Positions 45,301 through 53,963 of a stretch of DNA of 64,000 bases are shown here, one piece after another. How positions within the stretch are numbered: position 1 is the stretch's first letter; the number at the start of each line of letters is the position of its first letter. The position numbers and the translations under genes were made by a program. The notes under the pieces are model-generated. The model did no database searches. It was not told the DNA's origin and saw only the letters and a program-made list of their open reading frames with translations. This DNA is from Streptomyces rapamycinicus NRRL 5491 (GTDB lineage Bacteria > Actinomycetota > Actinomycetes > Streptomycetales > Streptomycetaceae): assembly GCF_024298965.1 (NCBI RefSeq), contig NZ_CP085193.1, positions 3,038,001 to 3,102,000 on the forward strand, written 5' to 3'.

Positions 45301-45402
45301 GTCGGCACCGGTGACGCCGGGATGGTCGCCAGCGCGGCCAACGTCAGCTACCCCGGCGAGAACATCGAGGCCGTCTTCAGCGGATTCTCCGTCGCCTCCT
45401 GA
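42388..45402 (+). CDS. Secreted GH31 family glycosidase with C-terminal accessory domains
   Basis: A 1004-residue exported retaining alpha-glycosidase, probably alpha-galactosidase or alpha-N-acetylgalactosaminidase-like. Sec signal at 1-40 (MFLAAALALTLIPS to PAWA). GH31 N-terminal beta domain, then TIM barrel with HTIQLDDKWESNYGNLTWDS; likely nucleophile D439 in GLKFDTRFF and acid/base D524 in ESDMIGG; barrel end LMPLMYASTSP. Beta domains to ~690, a NEW3-like domain ~700-815, and a ~190-residue module (816-1004) with TDSDGDGALDTW, shared with later genes. GTG start. First gene after the deoR promoter region. The barrel resembles the MYORG/PsGal31A branch more than alpha-glucosidases, so galacto-configured substrates are preferred. 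Confidence 0.85.
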   Translation: MRTHPRRSRETARFGMFLAAALALTLIPSVTDPLITPAWADTVAQPKVARSADALTVSVPATGKAPGYTVDIATDELAVSTERAGKTVLSTAGGDTGGLRFRSGGQWQHATEVTHWAWKDGVLTLTADTTLDSATVTARLTPTSDRYQLDWDVEGGSPDRLGLAYDLSSAGHWYGHGEAETPQGGPGVDQPWPLDTGEVEHGTFGPASYNMIDPFWYTSTATGLRVDTGDVMDVALNEGKDGLGAFTVESPDTYKATVFVESTPLEVYRDYIGIVGKPAKSDATYEQYAKPLWNSWAQFYTKVDQEKLLDYATDLHDNGLDGHTIQLDDKWESNYGNLTWDSKTFPDPKGMSKKIHDMGFDFGLWVTLWINLDSGNYQHALDNGYLLMDAKDTSKPCEVTWWNGQAGIIDLANPDARAWYEGNLKKLMSDYDIDGLKFDTRFFDEKCAPREGHRATDYQKLGTQLADEYDLQGAGIRVHWNETAHKAGFVTRQVDKGTGWDSLRASATQNLAISTIGYPFVESDMIGGSGGQPAPSKDVLVRWAQSASLMPLMYASTSPVDTNDTTTGQKVDYDQETVDLYRQAIETHKKLAPYIWDQVQSTLKTGDPIMRPLFFDFPKDKESYTVTDEWMLGPAVLAAPKLSTGATRTVHLPPGTWYDVNHGTVIHGPKNLKGYAAPLGVTPAFVNLKARGAAKAIKALKRHDGPAASVLISPDAPSTGSGTPFEVTTEATNWSTRAIRNVQAALDLPDGWTATTAGPTTAKSLKAGGTLTTTWTVTPAADAQWGGHDLTGRVTYDRGQKVSDTVRAEVKAAPGSVAAPYLTTATTDDARYAQGGDQFAIWAGGQDLSGWKDEKGVIYLDDAAGEKATVQAQLVSQDSASPFGKAGIALANDLTAPGKGGYAVLVMTEQYGLEFMTDSDGDGALDTWAGGGSTYHPAYLKLTRDGTAYTAYASKDGETWSRVGTAEVPSAVGTGDAGMVASAANVSYPGENIEAVFSGFSVAS

Positions 45403-45515
45403 CGCCACAGGGAGCAAGTGCACCGCCCGTTCCCGGCAGGCGCCGCCCCCTCCTCCCCAGGGGCCTGCCGGGGAGCCACGCCCGTGCACGTCCGTGAGGG
45501 AAGGAACACAGACCC

Positions 45516-47384
45516 ATGGCACGTACGTCCGCAGCTGTCGCCGGCTTCGTCGCGGGTGTCGTGGTGGCCGCGAGCACCACCGCGATCGCCGTCACCGGTA
45601 CGAACACCGTCACCGACACCGGTTCCAAGGCCACCACGACATGGCTGACCGCCAAGGTCGCCGACGCCATGGGTACCGGGGACACCATCACCTGGGTGCC
45701 CACCGGGTCCTTCGCCGACTCCGCGGAGGAGCGGGTCCCGCGCTACCCGATGACCGCCATCCGGGGCAAGGACACCAAGGAGCTGGCCCTTACCGCCGTG
45801 CGCAACGAGCAGGTCTCGGCGCAGTTGGCGATCGCGTCCGGCCAGGATCTCGACAACGTCAAGGCCGTGGCCGGCGATCTCACCGGACCCGGCGGGGCGA
45901 AGCTGTCCGGAGACGACACCCAGGTCCGGTTCGTGAAGTACGTACCCGTGCAGCGTTCCAAGAGCGAGGTCGACTGGTCCGCCACCATCGACCAGGTCAG
46001 CTCCGGCAAGGAGGTCTCCGGCGACCGTAACCCCGATGTGGTCGGCGACCCCCTCGAGGAGCGGTCCTCCGTGGACGTGCCCGCGTACGCGGCGCAGCCG
46101 CTGTGGTTCACCTTCCACATCCCCGAGAGGGCCAGGCCCGGCACCTACCGGGGCACGGTGAAGGTCGATGCCGACGGCCGCACCCAGGCCCGTTACCCGC
46201 TGACCATCGAGGTCGCGGCCACGAGCGCGCCCGACCCCGATGACTACGGCTTCTTTCTCGACGTATGGGCGCAGCCGGAGACCATCGCCCAGGCACACGG
46301 CGTGAAGCTCTGGTCCGACAAGCACTGGAAGCTGATCGGGGCCTACAGCCGCGACCTGGCTTCCCGCGGTCAGAAGGTCGTCAATACCACCATCGTCGAC
46401 AACCCCTGGCACCACCAGTGGTCGCTGGGCACCCGGGAGTCGCAGACGGCCACGCCGTACTCCAGCATGGTCGGCTGGACCTGGGACGGGAAAACGTTCT
46501 CCTTCGACTTCGCCCGCTGGGACAAGTACGTCCGGACCGCCAGACGCGCCGGGCTCGGGCCCGACATCGGCGCCTTCTCCATGCTGGCGTTCCAGGACAA
46601 GGAGCACCTCACCTACACGGACAGCCGTACCGGCAGGACCGTCTACGAGAACGTCGATCTGGGCGGGGACCGCTGGCGGGAGGCGTGGGGGGCTTTTCTG
46701 CCCGCCTTCGAGAAGCATCTGAAGGCGAAGGGCTGGCTGGAGGACACCTGGCTGTCCTTCGACGAGCGCCCGATCAGCACCATGACGGTCGTCAAGGACT
46801 TCGTCCACGAGATCGCGCCGGCCTTCGACGACCGTATCTCCGTCGCCGGGTCGATCAGCACGGAGGGCGTCGCGTCGAACCTGTCCGTCGACTGGGGCGG
46901 CATCGACGCGATGACGAAGGAGAAGGTGGCGGAACGGCGCGCGGCCGGAAAGATCACCACCTTCTACGTGTACGGCTCACCGGCTCATCCGAACACCCTG
47001 TCGTACTCTCCCGCCGTCGAGTCACGCATGCTGCCGTGGATCTCCGCCCAGCGGAATCTCGATGGGTTTCTGCGCTGGTCGTACAACAGCTGGACCCGCG
47101 ATCCCTTCGATCAGCCGGTGCACATCTTCACCCAGGGCGACGAATACCTGGTCTACCCCGGCAAGGACGGGCCGATGTCCAGCATCCGCTGGGAGCAGTT
47201 GAAGGAGGGCATCGAGGACTACGAGCTGATCGCCGAGCTGAGGAAGAAGGAGGGCGGCGTCGCCGACAGCGACGCCCTGTCCGAGGCCCTCGCCACGGCG
47301 ACCCGGAATCTCGACGGCCGCACGAAGGACGTCACCGACATCGAGACCGCGCGGGCGGCCGTGGTGAAGGGGCTGACGTCATGA
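45516..47384 (+). CDS. DUF4091 / GH123-like glycosidase
   Basis: A 622-residue secreted protein of the DUF4091 family, related to GH123 beta-N-acetylgalactosaminidases. Signal segment AAVAGFVAGVVVAASTTAIA. N-terminal beta-sandwich with AAQPLWFTFHIPERARPGTY and RGTVKVDADG, then a TIM barrel. The adjacent Asp-Glu pair used by GH123 for substrate-assisted catalysis is seen at D416-E417 (WLSFDERPIS). C-terminal IRWEQLKEGIEDYELIAELR is typical of DUF4091. ATG 45516 with GAGGGAAGG upstream. Its stop overlaps the GH35 start by 4 nt. GalNAc or related specificity is inferred from the family. Confidence 0.82.
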   Translation: MARTSAAVAGFVAGVVVAASTTAIAVTGTNTVTDTGSKATTTWLTAKVADAMGTGDTITWVPTGSFADSAEERVPRYPMTAIRGKDTKELALTAVRNEQVSAQLAIASGQDLDNVKAVAGDLTGPGGAKLSGDDTQVRFVKYVPVQRSKSEVDWSATIDQVSSGKEVSGDRNPDVVGDPLEERSSVDVPAYAAQPLWFTFHIPERARPGTYRGTVKVDADGRTQARYPLTIEVAATSAPDPDDYGFFLDVWAQPETIAQAHGVKLWSDKHWKLIGAYSRDLASRGQKVVNTTIVDNPWHHQWSLGTRESQTATPYSSMVGWTWDGKTFSFDFARWDKYVRTARRAGLGPDIGAFSMLAFQDKEHLTYTDSRTGRTVYENVDLGGDRWREAWGAFLPAFEKHLKAKGWLEDTWLSFDERPISTMTVVKDFVHEIAPAFDDRISVAGSISTEGVASNLSVDWGGIDAMTKEKVAERRAAGKITTFYVYGSPAHPNTLSYSPAVESRMLPWISAQRNLDGFLRWSYNSWTRDPFDQPVHIFTQGDEYLVYPGKDGPMSSIRWEQLKEGIEDYELIAELRKKEGGVADSDALSEALATATRNLDGRTKDVTDIETARAAVVKGLTS

Positions 47385-50300
47385 GAGGGCGATGGCGCTC
47401 CCTGTTGCTCGCCGCGCTGCTGGCCGTGCTTCCCCTGACCGGTCCGGCCGCCGCGACACCGGCTCAGGCGAAGCCGCGGACGCAGGAGCACACGGTCACC
47501 TACGACCAGTACTCCGTGAAGGTCGACGGCGAGCCCCTGTACATCTGGGGCGCCGAGTTCCACTACTTCCGGCTGCCCAGCCCCGACGCATGGCGTGACG
47601 TACTCCAGAAGATCAAGGCCGGCGGATTCAACGCGGTCTCGCTGTACTTCGACTGGGGTTACCACTCGGCCAAGCCGGGCTCGTACGACTTCACCGGCAT
47701 CCGTGATGTGGAACGGCTGCTGGCCGAGGCCGAGCGCGCGGGTCTGTATGTGATCGCCCGCCCCGGCCCGTACATCAACGCCGAGATCTCCGGCGGCGGC
47801 TTCCCGGCCTGGCGGAAGACGCGAAAGGGCGTGAACCGCACCTCCGAGACCGACTACCTCGACGACGCGCGCGAGTGGATGAGCCGGATCAACCACATCA
47901 TCGCCCGCCACCAGCTCACCCGAGGCACCGGCACGGTGATCCTCTACCAGGTCGAGAACGAGTACCAGGGCGGCCGCGCGGACGCCGACTACATGCAGAC
48001 CCTCATCGACTGGGCGAAGAGCGACGGCATCGACGTGCCCACCTATCTCAACGACGGGGGTGCCAACAAGAACTGGGTGAGCGGCAAGGGCGCCCCCGAC
48101 ATCTACGGCTTCGACGCCTACCCGCAGGGCTTCGACTGCTCGAAACCCGACATCTGGAAGAACCTGCCGGACTATTCGTACGCGGGCGAGTGGAAGCCCG
48201 AGTCCCCGCTGATCATCCCGGAGGCACAGGGCGGCGCCTTCGACCCCATGGGCGGCACCGGATACAAGGATTGCGCGCAGCTCACCGGCACCGACTTCAC
48301 CCGGGTCTTCAGCAAGATGAACATCGCCGCGGGGGTGAGTGGCCAGTCCTTCTACATGACATACGGCGGCACCAACTGGGGCTGGCTCGCCGATCCGAAC
48401 GCGGTGTACACGTCGTACGACTACGGGGCTCCGATCAACGAGTCCCGTCAGCTGACCGACAAGTACCAGGAGTTCAAGCGCCTCGGGTACTTGGTCAACT
48501 CGGTCCGCTCGCTGGCGCGGACCGACAGGGCCGAGGCGCCCACTCCTTCCGATGAGGCACTCCGCGTCGACCGGCGGGTCAACCCCGACGACGGCACCCA
48601 GTTCTTCACCATCCGGCACGCCGACACCCGGGTGAAGGACAAGGATGAGACCACTCTGTCCCTGACCGGCGCGGACGGCGACTATCCGCGCGTGCCGCAG
48701 CAGGGCACGATCACGGTCGACGGCCGGGACGCCAAACTCCTCGTCGCGGGCTACGACCTGGGCGATCAGCGGCTCGTCTACTCCACCTCGGAGATCATGA
48801 CGCACGCACGCGTCGGCGACCGTGACGTGGCGCTGCTGTACGGACGCGAGGGCGAGGCCGGTGAGACCGTCCTGCGGTACGCGAAGCGGCCGAAGGTCAC
48901 CGTGCTCGACGGCGATGTCACCACCGCCTGGGACGCCGAACGTGGCGATCTGCGGCTGGACTACACCCACGACGGGCTGGCCCGAGTGCTGGTGAACGGC
49001 CTGGAACTGCTGATCGCCGACACCGCGGAGACCGCCCGCTGGTGGCGGCAGGACACCGCCGCGGGCCCGGTCCTCGTGCGTGGCCCGTCGCTCGTCCGTA
49101 CTGCCGAACTGGACGACGGAACGCTGAAGCTGACCGGCGACTCCACCGACACCGCGAAGATCGAGGTCATCGCGGACGCCACCAAAGTGACGTGGAACGG
49201 CCGCGAGAACGCCGTCACATCGGCGCCTCGTCCCATCGAGCTGCCCGAGCTGACGACGTGGAAGTACAGGGAGGAAGCGCCGGAGTCCGCCCCGGGCTTC
49301 GACGACTCCGCCTGGACCACCGCCGCCAGGCTCAGCGCCAACAACGCCGAACTGGACGGATCGCTGCCCGTCCTCGCGATGGACGAGTACGGCTACCACC
49401 ACGGCGATGTCTGGTACCGCGGCCGGTTCACGACCACGGGGAAGGCGACCGCGATCGCGCTGAACGCCAACACCGGACCGACCGGCCAGTACGCGGTGTG
49501 GCTCAACGGCGGCTACCTCGGCAGCTCCGGCGACGGCGCGCACACCTTCGACATCCCGACGGGGACGCTCGAGGCGGAAGGCGACAACGTCCTCTCCGTG
49601 CTCGTCGAGAACGCGGGCCACAACGAGGAATGGGGCCATGACTACTCCAAGGAACCGCGCGGCCTGCTCGGCGCCGAGGTGATCGGCGGGGCCACCACCC
49701 TCACCTGGAAGATCCAGGGCGGCCGGGGCGGCGAGAACCCGGTCGACACCGCACGGGGCCAGTACAACAACGGCGGGCTGTACGGGGAGCGGGCCGGTTG
49801 GTCGCTGCCGGGTTACCCCGACAGCGGCTGGAATCGCACCACTCTGTCCCGGCAGACCGGGAGGACCGGGCCCGGCGTGCGGTGGTACCGCACCACCGTC
49901 GGGCTCGACCTGCCGCGGGGCCAGGACAACGCGATCGCGTTGGATCTCGCCGAACCCAAGGGCGGAAACACCCACTATCGCGCGCAGATCTTCGTCAACG
50001 GCTGGCTGATCGGCCGCTACCTGGCCGACACCGGGCCCCAGACGCGCTTCGTCATCCCCAAGGGCATCCTGCACGAGCAGGGCGGCAACACCATCGCCCT
50101 GGCCGTCTGGTCCACCGAGAAGGCTTCTGGCCCCGGCTCCGCAACCCTCGTCGACCTCGGCTCGTCGGCGGGCGGGATCAAGGTCCGTACGGTGGACGCG
50201 CCCTCGTACGACGCCAGGACCTACGCCATGCCGGCGTCGGGCGCCCGGGTCACCGTCGGCGCCGAGCCGTTCCTTAAGCCCGGCACGGCCACCGAGGTCC

Positions 50301-51019
50301 CCGTCACGCTCACCCTGCCGAAGGGCGCGCCGACCGCCCGGAACGTCAAGCTGGCGCTGACCGTGCCGGACGGCTGGACCGCGACCACCGACGACACCAC
50401 CCGCTTCGACCGGGTCCGGCCCGGCGACACGGTGACCGCGGCCTATACCGTCACCCCGCCCGGCGACCCGGTTCACTACGCCGTCCTGTCCGCGACCGCG
50501 GAGCTGACGCAGACCGGCCGTCCAGGCACCGTCACCGGCCGACGGGCGGTGCAGGTGCCGCCGCCGGGGCTGTCCGCCGACGCCTACGTGAGCGACCTGA
50601 CGCTGGTCAAGTCGGTCAACGGCTGGGGCCCGGTCGAGAAGGACGCCTCCAACGGCGAGTCCGCGGCGGGCGACGGGCGGCCGCTGGCGATCGGCGGCAC
50701 CACGTACGCCAAGGGCCTCGGCGTACATGCGAACAGCCGGATCCGGGTCTACCTCGGCGGCGGCTGCACCCGGTTCACCGCCACCGCCGGGGTGGACGAC
50801 GAGGTCGGTGACAACGGCAGCGTCTCCTTCCAGGTGATCGCCGACGGCCGCTCCCTCTTCACCGGTCCGGTGCTGTACGGCTCCGGCGGCGGCGCCGCGA
50901 TCGACGTGGACGTGACCGGTGCCCGCTGGCTGGACCTGCTGGTCGACGGGGGCGGCGATGTCTCCACCGACCACGCCGACTGGGCGGACGCCAAGCTGAC
51001 CTGCGGCGGCGGTGCCTGA
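47381..51019 (+). CDS. Secreted GH35 beta-galactosidase with NPCBM domain
   Basis: A 1212-residue exported enzyme removing terminal beta-galactose. Sec signal 1-28 (SLLLAALLAVLPLTGPAAAT). GH35 barrel with LYIWGAEFHYFRLPSPDAWR, ARPGPYINAEISGGGFPAW; acid/base E194 in QVENEYQGG, nucleophile E281 in IIPEAQGGAFD. Jelly-roll domains ~610-930 (DVWYRGRF, RWYRTTVGLDLPRGQDNA), a NEW3-like domain ~945-1060, and an NPCBM carbohydrate-binding domain ~1070-1212 (GGTTYAKGLGVHANSRIRVY). ATG overlaps the preceding stop; the frame is open far upstream but that is the shadow of the DUF4091 gene. It lacks the ~190-residue module found in GH31. Confidence 0.93.
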   Translation: MRGRWRSLLLAALLAVLPLTGPAAATPAQAKPRTQEHTVTYDQYSVKVDGEPLYIWGAEFHYFRLPSPDAWRDVLQKIKAGGFNAVSLYFDWGYHSAKPGSYDFTGIRDVERLLAEAERAGLYVIARPGPYINAEISGGGFPAWRKTRKGVNRTSETDYLDDAREWMSRINHIIARHQLTRGTGTVILYQVENEYQGGRADADYMQTLIDWAKSDGIDVPTYLNDGGANKNWVSGKGAPDIYGFDAYPQGFDCSKPDIWKNLPDYSYAGEWKPESPLIIPEAQGGAFDPMGGTGYKDCAQLTGTDFTRVFSKMNIAAGVSGQSFYMTYGGTNWGWLADPNAVYTSYDYGAPINESRQLTDKYQEFKRLGYLVNSVRSLARTDRAEAPTPSDEALRVDRRVNPDDGTQFFTIRHADTRVKDKDETTLSLTGADGDYPRVPQQGTITVDGRDAKLLVAGYDLGDQRLVYSTSEIMTHARVGDRDVALLYGREGEAGETVLRYAKRPKVTVLDGDVTTAWDAERGDLRLDYTHDGLARVLVNGLELLIADTAETARWWRQDTAAGPVLVRGPSLVRTAELDDGTLKLTGDSTDTAKIEVIADATKVTWNGRENAVTSAPRPIELPELTTWKYREEAPESAPGFDDSAWTTAARLSANNAELDGSLPVLAMDEYGYHHGDVWYRGRFTTTGKATAIALNANTGPTGQYAVWLNGGYLGSSGDGAHTFDIPTGTLEAEGDNVLSVLVENAGHNEEWGHDYSKEPRGLLGAEVIGGATTLTWKIQGGRGGENPVDTARGQYNNGGLYGERAGWSLPGYPDSGWNRTTLSRQTGRTGPGVRWYRTTVGLDLPRGQDNAIALDLAEPKGGNTHYRAQIFVNGWLIGRYLADTGPQTRFVIPKGILHEQGGNTIALAVWSTEKASGPGSATLVDLGSSAGGIKVRTVDAPSYDARTYAMPASGARVTVGAEPFLKPGTATEVPVTLTLPKGAPTARNVKLALTVPDGWTATTDDTTRFDRVRPGDTVTAAYTVTPPGDPVHYAVLSATAELTQTGRPGTVTGRRAVQVPPPGLSADAYVSDLTLVKSVNGWGPVEKDASNGESAAGDGRPLAIGGTTYAKGLGVHANSRIRVYLGGGCTRFTATAGVDDEVGDNGSVSFQVIADGRSLFTGPVLYGSGGGAAIDVDVTGARWLDLLVDGGGDVSTDHADWADAKLTCGGGA

Positions 51020-51786
51020 TGTCCGGCGTGAGCCGAACCCTCCGCCGCTGCTCGGCGGCGCTGGCCCTGGCCGCCCCGCTGCTCGGCGCGGCCCCGGCAG
51101 CCGCCGCGACCGGGCCGATCACCCTCGCGACGCCGGGCTACGAACTGCGCATGGCGACGGACCGGTTGACCCTCACCACGGTACGGGCGGGCCGGACCGT
51201 CCTGGCCACGGCGGCGGTGGCGTTCCGGTTCCGGATCGGCGCTGACTGGCACCTCGCCGCGGCCCGCCGCCTCCACCGAAAGGCGGTCCTGGTCCGCTGG
51301 GCGCAGGCGGCTTCTCTGATGCCGCTGATGTACGCGTCGACCTCGCCCACCGGCGTACGGGACGCGACGAGCGGCGAGTGGGTCGGCTACGACCGGGAGA
51401 CGGTCGGGCTCTACCCCGCGGCCATCGCCACGCACGACCGGCTGGCCCCGTACATCTGGGACCAGGTGCGGAACACCGTCAAGACCGGCGATCCGATCAT
51501 GCGGCCGCTGTTCTTCGACTTCCCGGAGGACGAGCGGTCCTACACGGTCTCCGACGAGTGGATGCTCGGTCCGGCGGTGCTGGCCGCGCCCAAGCTCGAC
51601 GAGGGCGCCACCCGGGACATCTTCCTGCCGTCCGGAGTGTGGCGGGACGTGGGCCGCGGCACGGTGATCCACGGCCCCGTGACACTCAAGGACTGCGCGG
51701 CACCTCTCGGGATCACCCCGGCGTTCGTGAACCTCAAGGCCAACGGCGCCGCCAAGGCGCTCAAGGCACTCCACCATGCTTCCTGA
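51019..51786 (+). pseudogene. GH31 paralogue with in-frame deletion of the catalytic barrel
   Basis: A 255-residue frame. Signal peptide (AALALAAPLLGAAPAAAA) and the start of a GH31 N-terminal domain (TPGYELRMATDRLTLTTVRA) run directly into the barrel end and C-domain (VLVRWAQAASLMPLMYASTS, PYIWDQVRNTVKTGDPIMRP). Against the 42388 gene, roughly 430 residues with both catalytic Asp residues are missing, and no NEW3 or C-terminal module follows. The reading frame, start (TGATG overlap with GH35) and signal are intact. It cannot hydrolyse; it may be a secreted lectin-like protein or simply decaying. Confidence 0.85.
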
Positions 51787-51795
51787 GGAGGACCC

Positions 51796-53952
51796 GTGCT
51801 TGGCGTGCCTGGTGTGTTCAGAAGGCTCGGACACCGCGGATTCGCCGCCTTGGCCGCGGGCTTGGCGGCCACCCTGGCGGCGCCGCTCATGGCGGCGCCG
51901 GCCGAGGCCGGGCAGCTGGCCTGGACGGGTACGTGGGCCACCGCGCAGCACGCCTCGTACGACCCCGGCACCTCGGAGGTCACCGTACGCATACCGGTGC
52001 GCGTCAGCGCCGGCGGGTCGAGCGTACGGATCCGGCTGGCCAACGGATTCACCGACCAGCCGGTGACGATCGGTCACGCCACCGTGGGGCGGCGCGACAG
52101 CGGTTCCGCCGTGGCGCACCCGTACGACCTGCGGTTCGGCGGGAAGCGGGAGGTGGCGATCGCGGCGGGCGGGCACGCGGTCAGTGACCCGGTCCGGCTC
52201 GCGGTGCCCGACCGTACCGACCTGGTGGTCAGCCTGTACTTCCCGGGTCGGCTCACTCACATCAGCCAGCACTGGATGGGGCTGCAGACCGTCTACTGGA
52301 CCCCGGACGGCGGCGGTGACCACGCCGGGGACTCTGACGGGGGCGCCTTCACCACGACCGACTCCACCTTCCCGTTCCTGACCGGGGTGGACGTTCGGGG
52401 CGGCGATGCGAAGGGCGCCGTGGTGGCGCTCGGCGACTCCATCACCGACGGGGCGTCGTCCACGGCGAACGCGAACCGGCGCTGGCCCGACTACCTGGCC
52501 GCCCGGCTTTCGGCCTGCTCGTCCACCGCCGGGGTGCTCAACGAGGGCATCAGCGGCAACCGGATCACCGCCGGGACCGACGGCAACCCGTCGGCGCTGG
52601 ACCGGCTGGAGCGCGACGTGCTGTCCCAGCCGAACGCCCGGACGGTGATCCTGTTCGAGGGCGTGAACGACCTCAGCTGGGGTGGCGCCACCGGCGACCA
52701 GGTGATCGACGGTATGCGGCAGATCGCGCGGCGGGCCCACGCCCGCGGGCTGCGGGTGATCGGCGCGACCGTGGTCCCGTACCGGGGATGGGGCGACTGG
52801 TGGACCGAGGACAAGGAGGCCGACCGGCACCGGGTCAACGCGTTCATCCGCGACTCCGGCGGCGTCTTCGACGGGTACGCCGACTTCGACAAGGCGGTAC
52901 GGGATCCGGCCGACCCCACCCGGTACGCCGCCGCGTTCGACTCCGGTGACCATCTGCACCCCAACGACACCGGGATGAAAGCGTTCGCCGACGCGGTCGA
53001 CCTGGCCGCCCTCGGCGTGGCCCGCGACTGCCCCTCGGCCCGCGTCCGGCTGACCCCTCACCAGCCGAGCCTGCGGGCCGGTCAGGCCACGCAGATGACA
53101 ACAACCGTCACCAACACCGGCCCCACGGCCGTCAACCGTGTCAGCACCCGCCTGAAGCTGCCGCACGGCTGGTCCGCCGAGCCGGCGGGCAGCGCACGGA
53201 TCCGCACCCTCGCCCCGGGCGAGCGCGCCGCCGTCACCTGGGCCGTCACCCCCGCGGCCGACGCCGCATGGGGCACCCACCCGATCAAAGTGAACGCCTC
53301 CTGGCGCCAGGGCGGCCGGCCACGGCACGACTCCGACGGCGTGGACGCCACCGTCGTGCCTGTCCCGTCCGGGGTGCGGGCGCCGTACCTGACGACCGCC
53401 ACGGCCGAGGACGCCCAGTACGCCCGGAACAGCGGTCGAAGCGGTGGCCAGTTCGCCATCTGGGCGGGCGGCCGGGACCTGTCCGGCTGGAAGGACGAGA
53501 AGGCGGCCGTCTACCTCCCCGGCGCCGCGCCGCGCTCGGGCAGCGTCACCGCCCGGGTGGTCGGCCAGACGGGCAGCGGGCCGTCCGCCAAGGCCGGGAT
53601 CGCCGTCGCGGGCGACCTGACCGCGCCGGAGAAGGGCGGCTACGCCGTGCTGACCATGTCGGCGCGGTACGGCGTGGAGTTCATGACCGACAGCGACGGC
53701 GACGGCCGACTGGACACCTGGGCCGGCGGCGGCGACTCCTACCACCCCGCCTGGCTGCGGCTGGTCCGCGACGGCACGACGTACACCGCGTACGCCAGTG
53801 CCGACGGCACCGTCTGGCAGCGGGTCGGCACCGCGACCGTGCCGTCGGCGAGCGGCAGCGGCGACGCCGGCCTGGTCGCCAGTGCCGTCAACCTCAACTA
53901 TCCCGGCCAGACCACCACAGCTGTCTTCGACTCCTTCTCCGTCACCGAGTGA
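51796..53952 (+). CDS. Secreted SGNH/GDSL hydrolase (carbohydrate esterase-like)
   Basis: A 718-residue exported esterase. Signal FAALAAGLAATLAAPLMAAP, then AGQLAWTGTWATAQHASYDP typical of actinobacterial SGNH proteins. Catalytic S215 in VVALGDSITDG, block II Gly in NEGISGN, block III Asn in LFEGVNDLSW, and D385/H388 in SGDHLHPND. A NEW3-like domain ~418-527 and the shared module ~528-718 (APYLTTATAEDAQY, TDSDGDGRLDTW) follow. GTG start with GAGGAGG upstream. In this setting it may remove O-acetyl groups from glycans, so that the exo-glycosidases can proceed. Confidence 0.88.
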   Translation: MLGVPGVFRRLGHRGFAALAAGLAATLAAPLMAAPAEAGQLAWTGTWATAQHASYDPGTSEVTVRIPVRVSAGGSSVRIRLANGFTDQPVTIGHATVGRRDSGSAVAHPYDLRFGGKREVAIAAGGHAVSDPVRLAVPDRTDLVVSLYFPGRLTHISQHWMGLQTVYWTPDGGGDHAGDSDGGAFTTTDSTFPFLTGVDVRGGDAKGAVVALGDSITDGASSTANANRRWPDYLAARLSACSSTAGVLNEGISGNRITAGTDGNPSALDRLERDVLSQPNARTVILFEGVNDLSWGGATGDQVIDGMRQIARRAHARGLRVIGATVVPYRGWGDWWTEDKEADRHRVNAFIRDSGGVFDGYADFDKAVRDPADPTRYAAAFDSGDHLHPNDTGMKAFADAVDLAALGVARDCPSARVRLTPHQPSLRAGQATQMTTTVTNTGPTAVNRVSTRLKLPHGWSAEPAGSARIRTLAPGERAAVTWAVTPAADAAWGTHPIKVNASWRQGGRPRHDSDGVDATVVPVPSGVRAPYLTTATAEDAQYARNSGRSGGQFAIWAGGRDLSGWKDEKAAVYLPGAAPRSGSVTARVVGQTGSGPSAKAGIAVAGDLTAPEKGGYAVLTMSARYGVEFMTDSDGDGRLDTWAGGGDSYHPAWLRLVRDGTTYTAYASADGTVWQRVGTATVPSASGSGDAGLVASAVNLNYPGQTTTAVFDSFSVTE

Positions 53953-53963
53953 GAGGCACCTTC

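Noticed and set aside
47219..50974. A 1251-codon open frame antisense to GH35
   Set aside because: Arg/Val/Gly-rich translation without domains; it is the expected antisense shadow of a high-GC gene whose sense strand has clear GH35 catalytic motifs.
50749..53745. A 998-codon minus-strand frame across the GH31 remnant and SGNH gene
   Set aside because: Same reason: low-complexity translation and complete overlap with well-supported plus-strand genes.
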